Assembly: GCA_030746295.1 (NCBI GenBank)
Contig: JASLMY010000049.1
Span: forward strand, 1-23,448
DNA from: Alphaproteobacteria bacterium
Lineage (GTDB): Bacteria; Pseudomonadota; Alphaproteobacteria; GCA-2731375
Length of the DNA stretch: 23,448 nt
Direction: 5' to 3'
A program made the position numbers and the translations under genes. How positions within the stretch are numbered: the first letter of the stretch is position 1; every line of letters begins with the position of its first letter. The notes beneath the pieces were generated by a model, which was given only the letters and a program-made list of their open reading frames with translations, had not been told where the DNA came from and searched no databases. Positions 7,893 to 15,906 of the stretch are shown here, piece by piece.

Positions 7893-8786
7893 CTAGGCGC
7901 TCTCGATCAAGTGGTGGGCGCTGAACGCCGCCTCGAAGCCGAGAACCTCTCGGGCGTGCGAAAGGTCGTAGAGCGGCGCCTGCGGATGCTCCCGATAGAG
8001 CTCGGGCCGACGGATTTCGGGCAGGTGACCGAGGTAGGCCTGCAGGCGCGCAAGCGTCGGCTCCGGCGCCAGGATCCGGGGTCCGCAGACGAAGAAGACC
8101 TCGTAAGCGACCTCATCCAACTCGAGCGCCAGGCGAAAGGCGCGGGCCGCGTCGCGGGGGTCGACCTGGTGCCAGACCGGGCCGCCGCCGGCGGCATTCG
8201 GGCCGCCCGCGGCCGGCCCCCGGTACCCCTTCGGATCGCGGGCCCGCGCGATCACCTCTGCCTCCATCTCGGGATAGAGGACGAAAACCGGCCGCAAGAC
8301 CATGACCTCCAAGTCACCACTTGCGGCAAAGCTCCGCCCCATCTCCTCGCCCAGTTTCTTGGCCAGCGCGTAGGCGTCGGTCGGGCGTCGGGGATGCTGC
8401 TCGTCGATCGGCAAGTAAAGCGGCGGCAGCATCGCGCCCTCGGCGACTGTGAAGCCGACGACTGAATCGCTGGAGCAGAGGACGACCCGCCTGACGCCCG
8501 CGTCCACCGCCGCCTGCAGCACGTTCCAAGTCCCCATCGTGTTGACCCGCATGATCTCGTTCGGCGAGCCGGCCCATATGTTGGCCAGCGCCGCGACGTG
8601 CACGACCGCGTCGCGACCCGCGACCGCTCGGGCGACGGCCTCGTAGTCGGTGATGTCGCCATGGAGCATGGTCTCGTCGCCCTTCAGATCGAAGCCGGTG
8701 GGTGCGGTGTGCGCCGCCAGCTCCGCCGTCACGTAGCGGCCCAGAAGACCACCTGCCCCCGTCACCAATACGTTCTCGAACCGCAT
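7893..8786 (-). CDS. NAD(P)-dependent epimerase/dehydratase-type SDR oxidoreductase
   Basis: This 297-aa extended short-chain dehydrogenase has the Rossmann motif TGAGGLLG (G10, G13, G16), a DITDYEAV segment that usually contacts the adenine, and the strand-4 motif VVHVAALAN. It also has an active-site serine region CSSDSVVG and the catalytic YALAK (Y-x-x-x-K). The family acts on nucleotide sugars, sugar lactones or other hydroxy/keto substrates, and sequence alone does not fix the substrate here. The ATG at 8786 is preceded by GGGAGGG at good spacing. The gene starts 18 bp after the acyl-CoA dehydrogenase stop and ends about 43 bp before the MFS start I prefer, so it is the middle gene of a three-gene leftward operon. 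It could process the same acid or alcohol handled by its neighbours, or act independently. Confidence 0.88.
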   Translation of the reverse strand: MRFENVLVTGAGGLLGRYVTAELAAHTAPTGFDLKGDETMLHGDITDYEAVARAVAGRDAVVHVAALANIWAGSPNEIMRVNTMGTWNVLQAAVDAGVRRVVLCSSDSVVGFTVAEGAMLPPLYLPIDEQHPRRPTDAYALAKKLGEEMGRSFAASGDLEVMVLRPVFVLYPEMEAEVIARARDPKGYRGPAAGGPNAAGGGPVWHQVDPRDAARAFRLALELDEVAYEVFFVCGPRILAPEPTLARLQAYLGHLPEIRRPELYREHPQAPLYDLSHAREVLGFEAAFSAHHLIESA

Positions 8787-8804
8787 GCCAGCACCCTCCC
8801 TGCC

Positions 8805-9953
8805 TCAAGCTTCGCCCAGCAATGCCCGCGCCACCACCATGCGGTGGATCTCCGAGGTGCCATCGTAGATGCGCGCCACCCTGGAATCGCGGTAGATCCG
8901 CTCGATCGGCAGGTCCTTGGCATAGCCCTGACCGCCGAAGAGCTGCACCGCCCGGTCGGCGACACGACCATAGGTCTCGGCGGCATAGACCTTGACTTGC
9001 GAGATCTTGTCGCGCGCGTCGTTGCCCTGATCCAGGGTCCAGGCCGCCTCCAACACCATCAGCCGGGCGGCGTTGATCTCCATCGCACTGTCGGCCAGCA
9101 TCTGCTGCACCATCTGGAAATCGCCGATGCGACGATCGAACTGGCGCCGGGTCCGGGCCTGTTCGACCATCAGGCGCAACAGCCTGGAGGCCATGCCGAC
9201 GGCGCGGGCGCCGATATGGGCCAGGCGAATGCGGCCGATTGTCTCCAGCACCAGGCGGAGCCCGCGGCCCCGCTCGCCCAAAAGGTGCTCCGGCCCGAGC
9301 AACACCTCGTCGAAGAAGAGCTCGACATGGCTCGTGCCGCGCAGGCCCATCATCGGCTGGTTGCGGCCGACGCTGACGCCGCCCGTGTCCTTGTCGACGA
9401 GAAAGAGCGAGATCCCGCGCGGTCCCGCCTCGGGATCGGTGACGGCGGAGACGACGAAAAAGTCCGAGACCTCGCCGTCGCTGATGAAGTGCTTGTGGCC
9501 CGTGAGCCGCCAGCCCTCGCCCGCCGGCTCGGCACGGGTCCGGATGGCGGCGGCATCCGATCCGGCGCCCGGCTCGGTGATGGCGATCGAGAAGACTCGC
9601 TCGCCCTGGATCGACGGCAACAGCCAGCGTCGGCGCTGGGCCTCGTCGGCCACCAGCAGAACCTCGTAGACGTTGCCGAAGGCCCGGCGGATCAAGATAT
9701 CGCTGGTCTGCCCGGTCTGCTCCTCCACCAGGCACATCTCGACCGCGCTCAGGCCGCCGCCGCCGAGCTCAGCCGGCATGTTCATGGCATAGAGGCCGAG
9801 GGCCTTCGATTTCCGGAAGATCGCCACCGCCGTCTCGGGCGCCAGAACGCCCGTCTCGTCGACTTCGCGTTCCAGCGGCTGCAGCTCGGTCTCGACGAAG
9901 CGTCGGACGGTCTCGACGATGATCCGGGTCTCGTCGGGAATCGAGAAATCCAT
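8805..9953 (-). CDS. Acyl-CoA dehydrogenase family protein
   Basis: This 382-aa flavoenzyme is of the type that forms an alpha,beta-double bond in acyl-CoA substrates and passes electrons to ETF. It has the FAD-binding ITEPGAGSDAA segment and the GHKHFISDGEVSDFFVV beta-domain. Also present are the MGLRGTSHVEL motif, the C-terminal QLFGGQGYAKDLPIERIYRD and the terminal IYDGTSEIHR. In classical short- and medium-chain members the last motif reads YEGT, with Glu as catalytic base; here that position is Asp (D364). The start at ATG 9953 gives the usual MDFSIPDE N-terminus and has GGAGAGG 4 nt upstream, which is better than an upstream in-frame ATG at 10010. It is the first gene of the leftward operon and diverges from the CoA-transferase. 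The substrate is unknown, but short or branched acyl-CoA is likely given that neighbour. Confidence 0.91.
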   Translation of the reverse strand: MDFSIPDETRIIVETVRRFVETELQPLEREVDETGVLAPETAVAIFRKSKALGLYAMNMPAELGGGGLSAVEMCLVEEQTGQTSDILIRRAFGNVYEVLLVADEAQRRRWLLPSIQGERVFSIAITEPGAGSDAAAIRTRAEPAGEGWRLTGHKHFISDGEVSDFFVVSAVTDPEAGPRGISLFLVDKDTGGVSVGRNQPMMGLRGTSHVELFFDEVLLGPEHLLGERGRGLRLVLETIGRIRLAHIGARAVGMASRLLRLMVEQARTRRQFDRRIGDFQMVQQMLADSAMEINAARLMVLEAAWTLDQGNDARDKISQVKVYAAETYGRVADRAVQLFGGQGYAKDLPIERIYRDSRVARIYDGTSEIHRMVVARALLGEA

Positions 9954-10020
9954 GGGGCCTCTCCGGGGTCCGCGGCCGGAGCAATGGACAAGCCGCGCTT
10001 TTTCCGCCATTCAAGCGGCA
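9954..10020. promoter_or_regulatory. Divergent intergenic region, acyl-CoA dehydrogenase / CoA-transferase
   Basis: These 67 bp separate two divergent metabolic operons and should contain both promoters, so they are likely to be co-regulated. The acyl-CoA dehydrogenase ribosome binding site is at its left edge. No regulator gene is adjacent and I could not identify an operator. Confidence 0.35.
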
Positions 10021-11550
10021 ATGAAGACTAGCAAGATTATGGACGCCGGGGCAGCGGCCGAACTTGTGCCGGACGACGCCACCGTCGCCATCACGGGCGC
10101 CGGCGGCGGCCTGGTGGAGCCGGAGGCCCTCATGGCCGCGATCGAGGCCCGCTTCCACGCCTCGGGCAGTCCTCATGCTCTCACCATTGTGCATGCGCTG
10201 GGCATCGGCGACCGGGAACGGCGCGGCCTCAACCACTTTGCCTTCGAGGGCATGACCCGGCGCGTCATCGGCGGCCACTGGGTCTGGTCGCCCGCCATGC
10301 AGCGTCTGGCGCGGGAAGAGAAGATCGAGGCCTACGTCTTGCCGGGTGGCGTGATCTCGCAGCTGATGCGCGAGATCGGCGCCGGTCGTCCGGGCCTCTT
10401 CACCCATGTCGGCCTCGGCACCTTCGTCGATCCCCGGCTCGACGGCGGCCGCATGAACGCCAGCGCCCGGGACGAGCTCGTCGAGGTCGTCACGTTCGAC
10501 GGTCGTGAGCTGCTGCGCTACAAGCCCTTCCCCGTCGATATCGCCATCGTCCGCGGCAGCTTCGCCGACCCGGAAGGCAACGTCAGCCTGGACCAGGAAG
10601 GCGCAAATCTGGACGCCTGGGCGGTGGCGCTGGCGGCCAAGAACAGCGGCGGCCGTGTGCTGGTACAGGTCCGCGAGATGGTCGCACCCGGCCGGTTGGC
10701 GGCCCGCTCGATCCGAATCCCGAGCGCCTTGGTCGACGCCGTCGTCGTGGTGCCGGAGCAACGCCAGAGCTATGCCGTCGACTACGACCCGTCGCTGTCG
10801 GGCGAGAAGCGACACGCCCTTCCGGACGACACGGAGGCCGAGTTCTCGTCCCGCCAGGCGATCGCCCGGCGGGCGGCGGCCGAGCTTTGGGACGGCGCCG
10901 TCATCAATTTCGGCTTCGGCATTCCCGACGCCGTCGCCAAGCTGATCGCGGCCCGCGGCGAAGTGGATCGCTACTACCAGACGATCGAGCACGGCACCTA
11001 CGGCGGTGCCCTGTTGGACGGGGTCCTCTTCGGCTTCGCCCGGAACGCCAGCGCCATGCTCGATTCCCCCTCTCAGTTCGACTTCTACGGCGGCGGCGGC
11101 CTCGACATCGCCTTCCTGGGCATGGGCGAGCTCGACGGCGCCGGCAACGTCAACGCCTCCAAGTTGGGCGGAGACACGGTCGGGCCCGGTGGCTTCATCG
11201 ACATCGCCCAGAACGCCCGCAAAGTGGTCTTCTGCGGTACCTTCGAGGCCAAGGGGGCAAAGATCGCCACCGGCGATGGCCGGCTGACGGTCAAGCGGCC
11301 GGGTGAGGTCAGGAAGCTTGTCGACGAGGTGGCGCAAATCACCTTCTCGGGCGCCCAGGCCCTGAAGGGTGGCCAGGAGGCGATTTACGTGACCGAGCGC
11401 GCGGTCTTTCGTCTCCGCCCCGACGGCCTGGTCCTGGCCGAGATCGCCCCCGGCGTCGACCTCGAGCGCGATGTCCTCGGCCGCATGGCCTTCCGGCCGC
11501 TGATGCCGGCGGAGCCCGAGATTATGGCGGCGGACTTGTTCACGGCTTGA
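10021..11550 (+). CDS. Acyl CoA:acetate/3-ketoacid CoA-transferase (family I, fused alpha-beta)
   Basis: This 509-aa enzyme transfers CoA between a CoA thioester and a free carboxylic acid through a glutamyl-CoA intermediate. Its layout is that of the single-chain propionate CoA-transferase/YdiF group. The N-terminal half starts AGGGLVEPEALMAAIEARF (alpha subunit-like). The second half (FGFGIPDAVAKLIAARG) carries the catalytic glutamate E323 in TIEHGTYGG, followed by FYGGGGLDIAFLGMGE. The start at ATG 10021 gives MKTSKIMDAGAAAELV, which fits the family N-terminus; a longer open frame to 9919 would run across the divergent promoter and into the neighbouring gene. The ribosome binding site is weak. 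It is followed 13 bp later by the Gfo/Idh/MocA gene. Activation of a short organic acid for its divergent acyl-CoA dehydrogenase neighbour is a reasonable inference. Confidence 0.92.
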   Translation: MKTSKIMDAGAAAELVPDDATVAITGAGGGLVEPEALMAAIEARFHASGSPHALTIVHALGIGDRERRGLNHFAFEGMTRRVIGGHWVWSPAMQRLAREEKIEAYVLPGGVISQLMREIGAGRPGLFTHVGLGTFVDPRLDGGRMNASARDELVEVVTFDGRELLRYKPFPVDIAIVRGSFADPEGNVSLDQEGANLDAWAVALAAKNSGGRVLVQVREMVAPGRLAARSIRIPSALVDAVVVVPEQRQSYAVDYDPSLSGEKRHALPDDTEAEFSSRQAIARRAAAELWDGAVINFGFGIPDAVAKLIAARGEVDRYYQTIEHGTYGGALLDGVLFGFARNASAMLDSPSQFDFYGGGGLDIAFLGMGELDGAGNVNASKLGGDTVGPGGFIDIAQNARKVVFCGTFEAKGAKIATGDGRLTVKRPGEVRKLVDEVAQITFSGAQALKGGQEAIYVTERAVFRLRPDGLVLAEIAPGVDLERDVLGRMAFRPLMPAEPEIMAADLFTA

Positions 11551-11563
11551 GAAGGAGACTGCG

Positions 11564-12616
11564 ATGGATCCGGTTCGTCTGGCGGTAATCGGCGCGGGTG
11601 GCATCGGTGCCCGTCACGTCGCCCTGGCGCTGGCGGAGCCGGCTTGCGAACTGGCGGCGATCGTCGATCCGGCGCCCGAGGCAGCGGAACTCGCGGCCGA
11701 GGCCGGCGTCGCCCATTTCGCGGACCACGAGGCACTGTTGGGGACCGAGCCGCCGGAAGGGGCGATCATCGCCACGCCGAACGCGTTGCACCTGCCGGTC
11801 GGTCTTGCCTTCGCCAAGCACGGCGTTCCCATGCTGGTCGAAAAGCCGATCGCCGAGAGCGTGGCCGCCGGGGCCGAGCTCGTCGCCGCTGCCGAGGCGG
11901 CCGGCGTCGCCCTCGCGGTCGGCCACATGCGCCGCTTCGACCCTGCCGTCGGGGCGGCGAAGGCGATCATCGAGTCTGGCGAGATCGGCCGTCTCGTGGC
12001 GCTGTCGGCGGTCTGGGCGATCCGCAAGCCCGACGCCTATTTCGACGTCACTTGGCGCCGCCAGGACGGCGGTGGGCCCGTGCTGCTGAACTTGATCCAC
12101 GACCTCGACATGCTGAGGTATCTCGCCGGCGACATCGAGAGCGTCACCGCCGAGACCAGCAACACCAACCGCGGCTTCGAGGTCGAGGACACGGCCGCGA
12201 TCCTGCTGCGCTTCGAAAGCGGGGCGCTCGGCGCCGTGACGCTCTCCGACACAGCACCCTCGCCTTGGGGCTGGGAGCGGGCGACCGGCGAGAACCCGAT
12301 CATTCCGGCGAGCGGCGAGAACTGCTTCCGCTTCCTGGGCGACCACGGCGCCCTCGACTACCCGGGCTTGGACCTCTGGCGCCATGACGGACCCGGCCCC
12401 GGCGGCTGGGACCAGCCGATCCACCGGCAATCAGGCCCCGAATTGTCGGAACGGGCATCGCTGGCAGCCCAGTTGGCGCAGTTCTGCCGGGTCGTGCGCG
12501 GCCTCGAAGCGCCCAAAGTCAGCGGTGCCGACGGCCTGGCCACCCTCGCCGCCACCATGGCCGTCCTCGAATCGGCGCGCCTCGGTCGGCCGGTCAGGCC
12601 GGGCGACTTGAGCTAA
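11564..12616 (+). CDS. Gfo/Idh/MocA family oxidoreductase
   Basis: This 350-aa NAD(P)-dependent dehydrogenase has an N-terminal Rossmann domain with GAGGIGARH at residues 10-18. The family signature EKP follows at E93-K94-P95 (MLVEKPIAES). A C-terminal catalytic domain carries GHMRRFDPAV and the LNLIHDLDML motif, in which H179 is the likely catalytic base with D182. The family oxidises or reduces sugars, inositols and related hydroxy compounds; the substrate here is not identifiable. The ATG at 11564 has a strong ribosome binding site, AAGGAG at 11552-11557, and lies 13 bp after the CoA-transferase, so the two form a short operon. Its stop codon overlaps by 4 bp the stop of the convergent MetE-like gene. 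Confidence 0.9.
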   Translation: MDPVRLAVIGAGGIGARHVALALAEPACELAAIVDPAPEAAELAAEAGVAHFADHEALLGTEPPEGAIIATPNALHLPVGLAFAKHGVPMLVEKPIAESVAAGAELVAAAEAAGVALAVGHMRRFDPAVGAAKAIIESGEIGRLVALSAVWAIRKPDAYFDVTWRRQDGGGPVLLNLIHDLDMLRYLAGDIESVTAETSNTNRGFEVEDTAAILLRFESGALGAVTLSDTAPSPWGWERATGENPIIPASGENCFRFLGDHGALDYPGLDLWRHDGPGPGGWDQPIHRQSGPELSERASLAAQLAQFCRVVRGLEAPKVSGADGLATLAATMAVLESARLGRPVRPGDLS

Positions 12617-13779
12617 CCCCAGAGCCGCTCGCTGGCGATGTCAGCGCCCTGGCGCAAGCTTTCGAGCTTGGCCCAGACCACGTCCTCGGCGGTGAAGGTA
12701 TCTCCGGCGATGGTGCCGAAGCCGCAATCGGTGCCGGCGATGACGCGCTCGCGGTCGCCGACGCAGTCGACCGCGCGGCAAAGCCGCTCGGCTACGGTCA
12801 ACGGGTGCTCGACGTAGTTGCAGGTGGTCTCGATCACGCCCGGCACCAGGGCCATGCCGTCGGGCAAGGGCTGCTCGCGGAAGATCTCGATCTCATGGCT
12901 GTGGCGCGGGTTGGCGAAGGGCAGCGTGATAGCACCGACGTTCGCCTGATACATAATCGCCAGCACGTCGGCCACCGGCACGTCATGGACATGGGGGCCG
13001 TCGCGGTTGCCCCAGCAGGCGTGCAAGCGGACCATCTCCGCCGGCACGTTCTCCAAGGCCTCGTTCAAGGCGGCGATGTGCATCTCGATCGCCGACTGGA
13101 ACTCCGACAGGCTGGCATCCTGGAAATAGCCGGCCCGCTCCATGCCCATGTCGGGAGCGTCGATCTGCAGGACGAAGCCCTTGGCGACGATCGCCTCGTA
13201 TTCCTTGCGCAGGCCGCGGGCGAGGGCGAAGACATAGGCCTCGTGGCTGTCGTAGTGCTGGTTGATCATCGCCGTCGCCGCGAAGCCGGGCGAGACCGCA
13301 GTCATGAAGCCCTCGGCGAAGCCGCCGCCCCGCTTGGCAAGGCAGGCCAATAGATCGTCGCACTCCTTCTCGACCGCCGTCGTGTCGTCGTAGCCGACCT
13401 CGCCGATGGCCTGGGGGAATTGGTAGACGTTGAGGCGCCGACGGCCGCTCCGCTGCATCTGCTCGAACCAGATCGGGAAGTTCTGGGCATCCAGCGGCAA
13501 GGGCCGTTCTACCGGGCCGCCGCGGCCGAAGCCGCTCATCCGCCCGGCGATGTAGGAGACGAAGCTCGGTCGCGGCATTTCGCCGTCGTTGCCGATGTCG
13601 ATGCCGGCGGCGATCTGATGTTGGACGACGTCGTCGAGGGCGTTTTGGAGGGCGGCCTCGAAGGCCTCGGGCTCGATCGGCTGGCCCTCCTCCTGCGTCA
13701 CCAGGAGATCGGCCAGCCCTTGCACCCGTGGCAGGCTGCCGGCATGGGTGGTGAGGATACGGCTCTCGCTCAGCTTCAT
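12613..13779 (-). CDS. Cobalamin-independent methionine synthase II (MetE C-terminal-like) family protein
   Basis: This 388-aa protein corresponds to the C-terminal, zinc-binding catalytic barrel of MetE without the N-terminal domain. It opens with ILTTHAGSLPR, the family signature. It keeps likely zinc ligands H253 and C255 in RLHACWGN, a glutamate in the SHEIEIF segment (E296 or E298) and C352 in GTDCGFG. Proteins of this short type include epoxyalkane:coenzyme M transferase and methyltransferases of unknown thiol acceptor, so methionine synthesis should not be assumed. The ATG at 13779 is supported by a strong GGGAGGGG about 5 nt upstream; an upstream ATG would add 12 residues but leave that site inside the gene. 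The gene converges on the Gfo/Idh/MocA gene with a 4-bp stop overlap and diverges from the EamA transporter across 122 bp. Confidence 0.88.
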   Translation of the reverse strand: MKLSESRILTTHAGSLPRVQGLADLLVTQEEGQPIEPEAFEAALQNALDDVVQHQIAAGIDIGNDGEMPRPSFVSYIAGRMSGFGRGGPVERPLPLDAQNFPIWFEQMQRSGRRRLNVYQFPQAIGEVGYDDTTAVEKECDDLLACLAKRGGGFAEGFMTAVSPGFAATAMINQHYDSHEAYVFALARGLRKEYEAIVAKGFVLQIDAPDMGMERAGYFQDASLSEFQSAIEMHIAALNEALENVPAEMVRLHACWGNRDGPHVHDVPVADVLAIMYQANVGAITLPFANPRHSHEIEIFREQPLPDGMALVPGVIETTCNYVEHPLTVAERLCRAVDCVGDRERVIAGTDCGFGTIAGDTFTAEDVVWAKLESLRQGADIASERLWG

Positions 13780-13901
13780 CTCGGCCCCTCCCTCAAGCTT
13801 CGGTTCCACTGCCATACTTCGCCCGATTTCGAGGGGCGGCAAGCCCCTGTCCGCGCCGGGCGCGGTTCCGCACCTTGGCACCTTCGGTGTAGAAGTCGGG
13901 C

Positions 13902-14786
13902 ATGGCCACCTCGAACGCGCCAGCCGACACGCTGAAGGGCGTCGCCTACATCGTTGCCTCGGCGTTGCTGTTGGTGCCGTTCGCCACCGGCTCGGTGAAG
14001 TACTTGAGCGGCAGTTTCGGCGTCGTCGAGATCGTCTGGGTCCGGGCGCTGGGGCAGACCTCGTGGATGCTGCTGCTGTTTCTGCCCCGCCACGGGCCGG
14101 GCCTGCTGCGCTCGGCCAGGCCCGGCACGCAACTCTTGCGTTCCGCCGTACTCTTCGTCTCGACGCTCGCCTTCGTCGCCGGGGTCCGGCACGTGCCGCT
14201 GGCGACGGCACACACCATCGGCTTCCTGTCACCCCTGATGGTGGTCGCCTTGTCGCTGCCGATGCTGGGCGAGAGGGTCGATCCCGGGCGCTGGCTGGCG
14301 GTGATCGCCGGCTTCCTGGGGGTCTTGATCGTGATCCGGCCTGGCGGCGAGGCGATCCCGCTCGACGCCCTTTGGATCCTGGTCTCCGCCGCTGGCTGGT
14401 CGATCGTGCAGATCTTGAGCCGCCGGTTGGCCGCCGACGAGGCGCCCGAGACGACGGCGATCTACACCTACGGCGTCGCCCTAGTGGCGACAAGCCTCGC
14501 CATGCCCTTCGTCGCCGAGATTCAGGCTTGGCCGACCCTGCCACAATGGCTGGCGATCCTCGCCGCCGGCTTCTTCGGCGGCATCCGCCACTATTTCGCC
14601 ATCAAGGCCTTTCAGTTGGCGCCGGCCTCGGTGATCGCGCCGTTCGGCTATCTGGAGCTGGTGGGCGCGACCGTGGTCGGCTACCTGCTGTTCCTGGACG
14701 CGCCCGACCTTTGGACCTGGATCGGTGCCGGCGTGATCATCGCCAGCGGCCTTTACGTGGCCCGAAGCGAGGGCCGCGGGCGCTAG
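13902..14786 (+). CDS. EamA/DMT superfamily transporter
   Basis: This 294-aa inner-membrane protein has the two tandem EamA repeats of the drug/metabolite transporter superfamily, with about ten expected helices. The first repeat runs from residue 10 to about 140, with GVRHVPLATAHTIGFLSPLM and the typical LGERVDPGRWLAVIAGFLGV. The second runs from about 150, with KAFQLAPASVIAPFGYLELV. Members export amino acids, nucleosides or other metabolites; the substrate is unknown. The ATG at 13902 has no strong ribosome binding site. It diverges from the MetE-like gene across 122 bp and is followed 68 bp later by the broken D-glutamate cyclase-like gene, with which it may be co-transcribed. Confidence 0.87.
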   Translation: MATSNAPADTLKGVAYIVASALLLVPFATGSVKYLSGSFGVVEIVWVRALGQTSWMLLLFLPRHGPGLLRSARPGTQLLRSAVLFVSTLAFVAGVRHVPLATAHTIGFLSPLMVVALSLPMLGERVDPGRWLAVIAGFLGVLIVIRPGGEAIPLDALWILVSAAGWSIVQILSRRLAADEAPETTAIYTYGVALVATSLAMPFVAEIQAWPTLPQWLAILAAGFFGGIRHYFAIKAFQLAPASVIAPFGYLELVGATVVGYLLFLDAPDLWTWIGAGVIIASGLYVARSEGRGR

Positions 14787-14854
14787 CGACATCCGCCGCC
14801 TGGGCCCTATCATCGCCCGATCCGATGCCCGACCAATCAGCCGGAGGGGAGGCC

Positions 14855-15846
14855 ATGGCGAACGAAACGAATACAGACACCGCGGATCGACGCCTCGTCG
14901 AGGCCATCGCCTGGAATATCGACCGCCTGGTCAATCTCGACGTCAGCGGCTACGGCGTCATCGCCGCCCTATACGACGCGGCGCTGGCCCACTACGGCGG
15001 CCCGCTCTGCCTCCAGGCGGCGCGCCGTCTGGCGGCCGGCCTCGACGGCGGCGGCCATTTCATCGTCACCAGCGGCTGGCTGATGCCGGGCTTCTACCCC
15101 TACGGCGAGACCGACGGGCCGATCGGCGCCGCGGCGCCGGCCTGAACGTGCTCTCGGAAACGGATCTGGCCGCCGCCCCCCGGCCGCCGCACGACGGCAA
15201 CCTCCATTGCATCCTCGTGCCCATGCCGATCGACGAAGCGGCCGCTCGCGCCGAAAGCGAGCGCCTCTTCGAGACCTACGATCCCAAGGCGGTGATCGCG
15301 ATAGAGAAGAACGGCCCCAACCATGAAGGCCGCTATTGCATGGTCGACGGCGACGACAATTCCGACTGCGTCTTCAAGGCGGGGCTGTTGTTCGAGGCGG
15401 CCGCCCGGCGCGACTTGCTGACGATCGGCATCGGCGATCGCGGCAACGAGATCGGCTTCGGCGCCATCGCCGAGGTCCCGCGCCGCCTGCTGCCCTTCGG
15501 CGAGCAAGCGACCGATACCACGGTCGTCGACCGGCTGATGACGGCGGCGGTCTCCAACTGGGGCGCCAGCGCCATCGCCGCGGCGCTGGCGGCCGAGCTC
15601 GACCGGCCCGAGCTGATGCACGATCAAGCGACCGAGGCCCGGATGCTGGAGGCCTGCATCGCCGCCGGCGGCATCGACGGCTTTTCCTGCCGACCGGTGC
15701 CCTGGACCGACGGCATGGGGCAGGACGTGCAAGTCGCTATCGCGACGCTGTTGAACGCCCTGGTGGCGGCACCGGCAGTGAAACAACCATCGGTCTTCGC
15801 GACTCCGGTGCTGGGCAAACCCGACCGAGATTCGAAAACCGGCTGA
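14855..15846 (+). pseudogene. D-glutamate cyclase-like (DUF4392) gene, broken by frameshift/deletion
   Basis: Two adjacent open frames in different phases together resemble one DUF4392 protein, the C-terminal domain type of D-glutamate cyclase (D-glutamate to 5-oxo-D-proline). The first (14855-15145, 96 aa) starts at an ATG after GGAGGGGAGG and ends with PYGETDGPIGAAA, the conserved motif, just before a TGA at 15143. The second (open from before 15148 to 15846) continues with GAGLNVLSETD, then AIEKNGPNHEGRY, the MVDGDDN segment and IGIGDRGNEIGFG, all family landmarks. From memory, family members have tens of residues between GETDGP and the GLNVL-like segment, so an internal deletion as well as a frame change is likely. 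The break lies at a 16-bp palindrome (15124-15139). Both halves look otherwise intact, so the lesion is recent or is a sequencing/assembly error. The function in bacteria is uncertain even for intact members. Confidence 0.78.
15124..15139. repeat. 16-bp perfect palindrome at the frame break
   Basis: The sequence CGGCGCCGCGGCGCCG is its own reverse complement and contains GGCGCC twice, at 15125-15130 and 15133-15138. It lies a few bases before the TGA that interrupts the DUF4392 gene. Such GC-only palindromes promote replication slippage and also base-calling or assembly errors. Confidence 0.9.
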
Positions 15847-15906
15847 AATTGCCTCGCCACCGGCGGGGTGCTAGGTATGGCCAGCCCGATGGAGGGGGCC
15901 GTAACA

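Noticed and set aside
6470..7924. Long + strand open frame opposite the DHA2 transporter.
   Set aside because: It is the antisense shadow of a clear membrane protein and has a Gln/Asp/Arg-rich composition with no recognisable domain.
9769..11604. Long - strand open frame opposite the CoA-transferase.
   Set aside because: Shadow frame in high-GC DNA; the + strand translation has clear family I CoA-transferase motifs.
12613..14544. Open frame of 643 codons on the - strand extending the MetE-like gene to 14544.
   Set aside because: The extra N-terminal part is low-complexity Arg/Ser-rich sequence antisense to the EamA gene. The family start with a strong ribosome binding site is at 13779.
15124..15150. 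Programmed -1 frameshift to join the two halves of the DUF4392 gene.
   Set aside because: No slippery heptamer is present, and a simple -1 shift would still leave the segment between GETDGP and GLNVL apparently too short.
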